DNA of 39,365 nt. It comes from an uncultured Odoribacter sp. (GTDB lineage: Bacteria; Bacteroidota; Bacteroidia; Bacteroidales; Marinifilaceae). The DNA is taken from positions 1-39,365 of the forward strand of contig UQTM01000026.1 of assembly GCA_900544025.1 (NCBI GenBank). Reading direction: 5' to 3'. Under the pieces are notes generated by a model. The model was not told the DNA's origin and ran no database searches. It worked only from the letters and a program-made list of their open reading frames with translations. A program made the position numbers and the translations under genes. The stretch's first letter is position 1; each line of letters opens with the position of its first letter. Shown here in pieces: positions 34,198 through 39,365 of the stretch.

Positions 34198-36420
34198 TTA
34201 CTCAACTGTAATCGTTTCGTCGATATTATAGATTAAACCGTCGGTCAGGAACAAGGGGACACTACCGTTTGTCAGAATCCTTTGGGTTCCGGCTTTGTTC
34301 ACCAGTTCCACGCTGTTGTTGTCGTGGAAATTAACGGTTATCGTGTTATATACTTTCCGGGCGGGAGTAGAGAGTTCCGGATTTTCCTGGAAAGTTGACA
34401 GAGTTCCGGGTTCTCCTAAATTGGGCAAAATGTAATCGGACATTTTATTCATAGTTACCGGAATAAAGAAGTAACGCAGATATGCCGCCAGTTCTTCTTT
34501 ATCTGTAGGGGCATTGTTCAATGTTCCGTTTTGAGGGGCAAACACCATATAACGTTCGTCGGCATCGAGGAACGGGATTGTCCATTTCGTATTTTTGTCG
34601 TCGTAAATAGCTAATTCCGCTGTTTGCAGGGCTTTAAAGAAATCTGTGTATTGCGGACGTTCCGTGATGGCCTGTATCGTGCTTTCTTCGCTGAGTTCGA
34701 ATCGGCTGTCTATTTCGTAAACCATTCCGTTTTCCGTTTCCCAGCCCTCTCCGATAACATTGACCGCAGCTCCGTTTTCCCCATATACCGTGTCTTTATC
34801 CACGTAGATGTAATGGAACGGGGATTTTGTCCCATAAAAAGCACGTTGGCTGAAATCTTTGATGGCTCCGTAGATGATGTGTGTTTGTACAAATTCCACA
34901 GCGAACGGATTACCGTTTTTGTCTTCAACCGTTTTGCCGTCGTCGTCCTTATAGCCGATCTTTTCGTCTCCGAAGACATTCAGGTCTTTATAATTTACCC
35001 GGATTCCATATTTTTCATTCAATGTTTCGTCGGACTGGATGAATAGGGTATAGTGGTCTTTTTCCCGGTCAACAACGGTTACGAATTCGTTCGTGATATT
35101 GAACATGTAGGTCATAACGGAGTAGTTCGGGAATTGGAATAAAGGTTTGGTAATTACGTCAAAAACAGCCGGACGCAGTATTTGATTTACTCCGTATAAC
35201 AGGCCGTTGGCACAAAATTCCCGGTAGGTGATATTGTCTTCTATATTGATTTTCCATTCTTCTCCGAACATTCCGGCAATACCTTTTTGCTCGATTTTAT
35301 CGGGCAACATGATTTTTTGGTGATCGTCGGCATGAGCTTTCAATAGGTAATAGAGGGCGATATCGGGCAGGTCGTTCACATTTTCATACCCGGTGAAAAA
35401 CTCTTCGAAAAAGGTTTGGAAAGTCTTGTTGTCGAAAGCGAAACAGTTATAGCAGTCGCTCAGATAGCGGATGTATGAAGGACGTTTATTGTCTTCTTCT
35501 CCGTGATAAGACCATTCGCTGGCGATTTCCGGTAAATCTACCTCGGTTTTCGGGGCAGCATTGTGGTAGAATAAGTAGTATTTCTCTCCCGCTCCTGCAT
35601 ATTTTTCCGATAAGGTTTTGTCATATACAAAATTCTGGAAACGGTCGAAAAATGAAAGGAAGGTAGAGAAATTTGCCTGCTCAGCCGTTTGCAGTGCTTC
35701 GTATATCGTCTGGCGAGGTGTCACCACCTTGTCTATCACATAAATATATCCGTTGTCGGTCGGGATTCCTACTTCTTTAATAGAGGCATTGGCCACATAT
35801 AATTTTTCGTCGTCTCCCTGCCAGTTTACATCAGGAAAAAAGTATTTATAGGTTTGTTCGTAATTGGTACATTTCTGGGTTTCAAACATTTTTGTCGAGA
35901 TCACGGGTAAATATTTTTCCCGTTGATATACCTTTACGTTTTGTTGTAAGGCCGGATTAAACATTTCGACCGGGTCGGCTTTGGCGTAGGTTTTGTATTT
36001 ATAAGCCAAACCGGCATCGGCGGTAGAACTTCCTGCCGAAGCTTCCTGCGACATTTGGAAATTGAGTAGTTGCGACCGGCTAAATGCTTGTTGCACCAAA
36101 TGATAACCGACTAAGATTTTTAATTCCGTAGGATTAACCTCGGTAAGTGAAGCATAACCGTTTTCCGACATCCAGGCTCTGAAAGCTTCGTCATCCGGAG
36201 CAAAAACGGTACATAGTCCTTTACCGTTAACCATACTTTCATATCCTGTTAAATCGATTGCTTCCAGAAATAAAGTAAAATTTCCTTCAGATTTCATGTA
36301 TTGGTAAGCGTTTCCGCGCAACCAATCCGGTGCTTCGTCGTAGGCATCAATATCTCCTCGACACCCCACAAAGGAGATTAGAGCCATACATACGATTAAA
36401 AAATTAGATACTTTTCGCAT
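34198..36420 (-). CDS. Multi-domain fasciclin (FAS1) lipoprotein, first gene of the large operon
   Basis: This 740-residue lipoprotein (Cys20 in FVGC, followed by RGD and acidic residues) appears to hold about four FAS1-like units. Unit 1, ~40-240: GNFTLFLEAIDLTGYESMV, LCTVFAPDDEAFRAWM, closing GYIYVIDKVVTPRQTIYEAL. Unit 2, ~245-420: NFSTFLSFFDRFQNFVYD, closing CANGLLYGVNQILRPAVFDVI. Unit 3, ~425-595: YSVMTYMFN, YTLFIQSDETL, closing ENGMVYEIDSRFEL. Unit 4, ~600-738: YTDFFKALQTAELAIYD, YMVFAPQNGTL, closing LTDGLIYNIDETITVE. Units 2 and 3 carry long inserts. It is the promoter-proximal gene, next to SusC pair 1, so it should be made at high level. A surface-adhesion or ligand-presenting role is inferred. 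Confidence 0.85.
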   Translation of the reverse strand: MRKVSNFLIVCMALISFVGCRGDIDAYDEAPDWLRGNAYQYMKSEGNFTLFLEAIDLTGYESMVNGKGLCTVFAPDDEAFRAWMSENGYASLTEVNPTELKILVGYHLVQQAFSRSQLLNFQMSQEASAGSSTADAGLAYKYKTYAKADPVEMFNPALQQNVKVYQREKYLPVISTKMFETQKCTNYEQTYKYFFPDVNWQGDDEKLYVANASIKEVGIPTDNGYIYVIDKVVTPRQTIYEALQTAEQANFSTFLSFFDRFQNFVYDKTLSEKYAGAGEKYYLFYHNAAPKTEVDLPEIASEWSYHGEEDNKRPSYIRYLSDCYNCFAFDNKTFQTFFEEFFTGYENVNDLPDIALYYLLKAHADDHQKIMLPDKIEQKGIAGMFGEEWKINIEDNITYREFCANGLLYGVNQILRPAVFDVITKPLFQFPNYSVMTYMFNITNEFVTVVDREKDHYTLFIQSDETLNEKYGIRVNYKDLNVFGDEKIGYKDDDGKTVEDKNGNPFAVEFVQTHIIYGAIKDFSQRAFYGTKSPFHYIYVDKDTVYGENGAAVNVIGEGWETENGMVYEIDSRFELSEESTIQAITERPQYTDFFKALQTAELAIYDDKNTKWTIPFLDADERYMVFAPQNGTLNNAPTDKEELAAYLRYFFIPVTMNKMSDYILPNLGEPGTLSTFQENPELSTPARKVYNTITVNFHDNNSVELVNKAGTQRILTNGSVPLFLTDGLIYNIDETITVE

Positions 36421-36767
36421 AAAATCACTTTTTTATTAACACTTTTTTCGATTTTTATAGAATGAGAGGGGGGAGGTTTATCCCCGTTTTTCTGTTTTTG
36501 CGTTGTTTTACCTGGTTTTTAACAAAAAAAAACGAACAATTTATTTTGTTATAATTTTCGTTTTACACTTTTTTACATTAAAATTCCTAACATTTTAATT
36601 TCCTTTTTTTTACGCTTTCAGGGATAGCTATCCCTTTGTACTATTCTGACCGCTCAAAAAAACGTTCGTTTAATTAGAGGGGTTTTATATATCTTTTGAT
36701 ATCTCTATCAAATCTCTGCAATCGATTGTTTAAAATTTTCCATCACGCACAGATGGGTTTGATGAAG

Positions 36768-36775
36768 CAAATGTA
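36768..36775 (-). promoter_or_regulatory. Candidate -7 element for the large SusCD operon
   Basis: On the minus strand this reads TACATTTG, a full match to TAnnTTTG. No well-spaced TTTG is present ~20 nt upstream, which is typical of promoters that need an activator. If used, the leader to the first ATG would be about 340 nt. Confidence 0.3.
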
Positions 36776-37282
36776 TTAATCTTTTTTTACAGTAAATCTG
36801 GATTTTTGGGAGATGAAATAGAAAGAGATGATTTTAAGACAAAAAAAGACAATATTTAAAAAATATGTCATGAATATATCACAAATTCCTTTGTTTTTAG
36901 GGGTTTTATATAGTTATCAATTTAAAAATCCGTATATACAATTTTAATAAGACATCATAGGTGTAAAATATAAATCGCTTATTGATAGGTGTTTATGTAA
37001 ATCTGTTCATCTCCTTGAGCAAAACATGATTTTAAGCGTGGCATAATTCACGTTTCATTAACATTTTATGTCTGTTGGAAGCCTGATGAAATTTATTGTT
37101 ACCATACGGAGGGGGGGATAGGTATTGTTCCTATGAAAAAAACTATCGGAGTGCAGTATAAAAATATTTTTTCTTAACGTAATGATCTGTACTTTTTTAA
37201 ATGTTATTTCTAAAAAAGTTGTGACTGATTTTGAAAAAAATCAGAAAGCTGTTTTTTAACTAAACAGGCGAAATTAATTTAG

Positions 37283-37290
37283 TATATTTG
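37283..37290 (+). promoter_or_regulatory. Candidate -7 element for the DUF6057 gene
   Basis: TATATTTG matches the Bacteroidota -7 box TAnnTTTG and lies 28 bp before the ATG at 37319. No good -33 TTTG box is visible at the right spacing. Confidence 0.45.
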
Positions 37291-37318
37291 CATATCGGTG
37301 TGAAAAAATAGAATAAGT

Positions 37319-38542
37319 ATGAAGAAAATAATTCCTTTCCTGGTGTTTGCCCTGGCTTTTTTATTTTGGTACCTGTTTTATCCCAATCATGTGGGGAATC
37401 AGGAGTTTTTCTCTATTTTTCAGACAACGCCTTCTTTTTTTATGAGTCGTTGTGTGGAACCCGGAGGTTTGGCAGCATGGATTGGAGCTTTTTTTTCTCA
37501 GTTTTATCGTTGGATAGGAGTGGGAGCCTTTTTGCAAGCGTTGTCGGCCGTTGGATTGTATTTATTGCTGCGATATAATAAAGCTTTTTCTCAATTAAAA
37601 GGTGAAGAAGGGGTGTTGGCTCTATTTCCGGTAGTGTGTCTGCTTTTTTTACAGACAGGGTATGCTTTTTTGATGGGGAATACTTTGCAGGTATTGGCGT
37701 GGTTCGGGTTCTTTTGGGGATATTCACGAATGAAAAGCCGGACTGTTCGTATGTTTTGGGCTTGTCTGGGCAGCTTTTTGGCCTTCCCTTTGTTTGGTGC
37801 TCTTCCGGCTATATTATGGCTGGTGACTTTTGTTATTTATGAGTTGTCACAGTCCGGAAAATCAATCGGGTTAGTATGGCCGGTCGTTATTTGGATAGGA
37901 TGTGTTTGGGGATGGCGTACTTATTTTCCGATAAACGATGAAGTTTGGCGAACTTTCTTTCCGGGGGTATTTGAGTTTAATGCAGCCGGGATCGCCTGGA
38001 TCCTGTATTTATGGTTGCCTTTGCGCTATATATTGATATGGGTGAAGAAAATGAGAAAGGAATCCCGGCAATCTTTGCGGAGAAGCTGGGGCTGTGTGGT
38101 GGGTTGTATGGTATTGCTCGGCTTTTTGTATTGGGGGAAAAAGGAATTTTACCAGCCCCAGTTAGAATATGTGCTTGGATTACAGCGTTCGGTGGTGAAA
38201 GAAAAATGGGATGAAGTATTGAAATCGACACAGGAATATTCGGGAAAAGTGCCGGCTTACGGATGCAGCATGATAAATCTGGCGTTGGCGAAGAAAGGTG
38301 AATTAGCCGAACGGGCATTGGATTTTCCGCAGATGGGAGGCAAAGGCTTGTTGCAGCCTTTAAACAATGATTATTTTTCGTTTTTTTGTAATTCTTATGT
38401 TTACGATTTGTTGGGGGTGACCAATGAGGTGTTGCATTGGAATATCGAGTTATCGATTTCTTTGGGGGATAATCCTCCTCCTTATTTATTGAAGCGCACC
38501 GCAGAGTTGTTATTGCCAAGCTTGGAAACGATGCAGGAATAA
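37319..38542 (+). CDS. DUF6057 family membrane protein, truncated at a chimeric junction
   Basis: The reading frame gives 407 residues, but only ~398 belong to the gene. It resembles DUF6057 proteins of Bacteroidales (about 500-570 residues in my recollection): several N-terminal transmembrane helices (first at ~5-21, then ~60-83, 100-130, 145-175, 182-198, 225-240, 257-272) and a soluble TPR-like C-terminal half starting near residue 280 (CSMINLALAKKGELAE, NEVLHWNIELSISLG). At ~38,510 the family sequence (LLKRTAELLL) stops in the middle of the TPR region, and the frame runs nine codons into unrelated DNA to an accidental stop at 38542. Function is unknown. The true 3' end is missing from this window, so the listed end is not biological if the junction is artificial. 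Confidence 0.75.
   Translation: MKKIIPFLVFALAFLFWYLFYPNHVGNQEFFSIFQTTPSFFMSRCVEPGGLAAWIGAFFSQFYRWIGVGAFLQALSAVGLYLLLRYNKAFSQLKGEEGVLALFPVVCLLFLQTGYAFLMGNTLQVLAWFGFFWGYSRMKSRTVRMFWACLGSFLAFPLFGALPAILWLVTFVIYELSQSGKSIGLVWPVVIWIGCVWGWRTYFPINDEVWRTFFPGVFEFNAAGIAWILYLWLPLRYILIWVKKMRKESRQSLRRSWGCVVGCMVLLGFLYWGKKEFYQPQLEYVLGLQRSVVKEKWDEVLKSTQEYSGKVPAYGCSMINLALAKKGELAERALDFPQMGGKGLLQPLNNDYFSFFCNSYVYDLLGVTNEVLHWNIELSISLGDNPPPYLLKRTAELLLPSLETMQE
38500..38520. other. Junction between Bacteroidales and Clostridia-like DNA
   Basis: Left of about 38,510 the sequence encodes a DUF6057 protein; right of it a different frame encodes the end of a ROK glucokinase. The shared bases GTTGTTATTG at 38505-38514 suit both proteins and could be the overlap at which two contigs were joined. 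No transposase, integrase, tRNA or target-site duplication is seen here. Confidence 0.75.
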
Positions 38543-38574
38543 TCGGTGCAGCATTCCTTGGAAACGCTAAATAA
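38512..38574 (+). pseudogene. C-terminal remnant of a ROK-family glucokinase
   Basis: In the frame starting at 38512 the translation contains KLGNDAGIIGAAFLGN and ends at TAA 38572-38574. This is the well-known carboxyl end of bacterial ROK glucokinases of the Firmicutes type. Only about 20 codons remain; the upstream ~300 codons are replaced by the DUF6057 gene. It is too short for the usual ORF thresholds. The stop is followed 17 bp later by a strong terminator, as expected for a real gene end. Confidence 0.8.
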
Positions 38575-38590
38575 TAGATATATAATGATA

Positions 38591-38627
38591 ACAGCCTGAG
38601 AAATATTTTTCTCAGGCTGTTGTTTTT
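38591..38627 (+). terminator. Rho-independent terminator after the glucokinase remnant
   Basis: A perfect 13-bp stem (ACAGCCTGAGAAA at 38591-38603 with its exact complement at 38608-38620, 4-nt loop) is followed by TGTTTTT. It fits termination of the truncated glucokinase gene and probably of the convergent deacetylase gene as well. Confidence 0.85.
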
Positions 38628-38652
38628 GCCGTTTTATCAGGCAGTTTTTAGT

Positions 38653-39365
38653 TTAAAGAATAAATCCTTCTGCTCTTAACCTGTCAATTACGTCACCAAG
38701 TACTGCGGCATTTGTACTTGAGACAGAATGAAGAAGGTAAATACCTCCTCCGTGTGCCGATGAAACTATACGTTCAAGCGCCTGCCCCGGATCGGGCTGA
38801 TCATCTGTTTTCCAGTCAACGTAAGCAAAGCTCCACATTAAAGTTTTATAACCCATTTCACTGCATACTGACAGTGATTCTTCAGAAAATTCGCCGCATG
38901 GAGGCCGCAGATACTGCATTTCATATCCATACTTATCCGCTACAAATTCATGAAGACTCATGACTTCTTCCTTTAATTCTCCGGCATTCAGTTCAGGCAT
39001 TGAAGCGTGAGTCATACCGTGATTTCCCAGAACATGTCCTTCGTCTATCATTCTTTTTACCAGTGTTTCTTCCTTTTTGGCGTAGTCTCCTGTCAGAAAG
39101 AATATTGCTTTAACGTTTTTTTCTTTTAATACGTCCAGAATCGGAGCCGTATATCCGTTTTCATATCCTTGGTCAAAGGTGAGAATTATTCTTTTTTTAT
39201 CGTTTGTCAGTGCATAAGCGTCATATTGATTGTATTGAGAGTTAAAGTCTGCCGCCCCGACAGGACAGTTTTGACTGTCGGTAGCCGTTCCCTGACCATA
39301 GCCGTGTTTTTCACTGCTTAAAGCTTTAACATGCTGTATGGGTATCAGGGTTAATATCAGGGCAG
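38653..39365 (-). CDS. PdaA-type polysaccharide deacetylase (NodB/CE4), 5' end outside window
   Basis: About 237 codons are open to the window edge, so the start is missing; the internal ATG at 39051 is not the start. The visible N-terminus is a hydrophobic signal-peptide tail (ALILTLIPIQHVKAL). NodB motifs follow: LTFDQGYENGYTAPILDVL (motif 1, around 39150-39185, PdaA-type GYENG), GNHGMTHASMPEL (motif 2, the metal-binding HxxxH equivalent), LRPPCGEFSEESL (motif 3), and a late GGGIYLLHSV (motif 5). PdaA-type enzymes deacetylate N-acetylmuramic acid in delta-lactam peptidoglycan or similar substrates in Firmicutes. The motif 1 form and overall pattern are Clostridia-like, unlike anything expected in Bacteroidales, which agrees with the foreign origin of this end. 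Confidence 0.88.
   Translation of the reverse strand, partial: ALILTLIPIQHVKALSSEKHGYGQGTATDSQNCPVGAADFNSQYNQYDAYALTNDKKRIILTFDQGYENGYTAPILDVLKEKNVKAIFFLTGDYAKKEETLVKRMIDEGHVLGNHGMTHASMPELNAGELKEEVMSLHEFVADKYGYEMQYLRPPCGEFSEESLSVCSEMGYKTLMWSFAYVDWKTDDQPDPGQALERIVSSAHGGGIYLLHSVSSTNAAVLGDVIDRLRAEGFIL

Larger units (their letters stand above)
36421..37318. promoter_or_regulatory. 898-bp AT-rich divergent regulatory region
   Basis: This region separates the 11-gene operon from the DUF6057 gene and contains no convincing ORF. It holds a 14-bp direct repeat AGGGGTTTTATATA (36678-36691 and 36899-36912), a 7-bp inverted repeat TTTGATA/TATCAAA (36695-36712), an 8-bp inverted repeat CTGATTTT/AAAATCAG with 4-nt loop (37225-37244), and G-runs of six (36468-36473) and seven (37111-37117). 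Such length fits binding sites for an HTCS or other regulator plus a long leader for the operon, but no site is proved. Confidence 0.6.

Noticed and set aside
38400..38660. Mobile element or integration site at the right junction
   Set aside because: No transposase, integrase, tRNA or direct repeat was seen; a blunt join between two cut genes fits a chimera better.
1..39365. CRISPR arrays, rRNA, tRNA or riboswitches
   Set aside because: I saw no regularly spaced repeats, cloverleaf-like sequence or known riboswitch cores on either strand by eye.

Overview
The window is almost entirely from a gut-type member of the order Bacteroidales. The evidence is paired SusC/SusD outer-membrane genes, Bacteroidota lipoprotein signals, a hybrid two-component system (HTCS), and promoters of the Bacteroidota form TTTG-N19/20-TAnnTTTG. 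The style (about 45% GC in most genes, frequent CCGG) would fit Odoribacteraceae, but that is a guess. The last ~0.85 kb (about 38,510 to 39,365) looks like Clostridia/Firmicutes DNA joined to the Bacteroidales sequence, most likely an assembly chimera.

Layout. 1-1,100 (+): 3' end of ahpF and a GNAT acetyltransferase. 1,271-3,085 (-): a GH35 beta-galactosidase with its own terminator. 3,291-8,107 (+): an NYN/LOTUS putative ribonuclease whose stop overlaps the start (ATGA) of a 1,350-residue HTCS. 8,535-14,246 (+): a three-gene catabolic operon of GH105 unsaturated uronyl hydrolase, a DUF1573-PL8 polysaccharide lyase fusion, and a GH2 glycosidase. 14,247-14,706: a convergent gap with a terminator for each side. 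36,420 down to 14,707 (-): an 11-gene, ~21.7-kb operon in the order FAS1 lipoprotein, SusC, SusD, FAS1, FAS1, SusC, SusD, degenerate M60-like protein, InlB-repeat-like lipoprotein, PCMD lipoprotein, M60 peptidase. 36,421-37,318: a long AT-rich divergent regulatory region. 37,319 onward (+): a DUF6057 membrane protein cut off at ~38,510, followed by the last 20 codons of a ROK glucokinase, a terminator and a 5'-truncated PdaA-type polysaccharide deacetylase.

How it may work together (inference). The HTCS would sense an oligosaccharide in the periplasm and activate the adjacent glycan operons. The big operon would put a glycoprotein-capturing apparatus on the cell surface: two SusCD pairs, three FAS1 proteins, an M60 peptidase expected to cut O-glycosylated protein, and a sister protein that has lost its zinc site and may only bind. 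PL8 would cleave uronic-acid-containing chains, GH105 would remove the unsaturated uronic acid, and GH2 and GH35 would remove beta-linked sugars. No sulfatase, GH88, SusE/F, or ECF sigma/anti-sigma pair is present. The most unusual biology is the FAS1-rich dual SusCD operon with its active/inactive M60 pair; the most important caveat is the chimeric right end.
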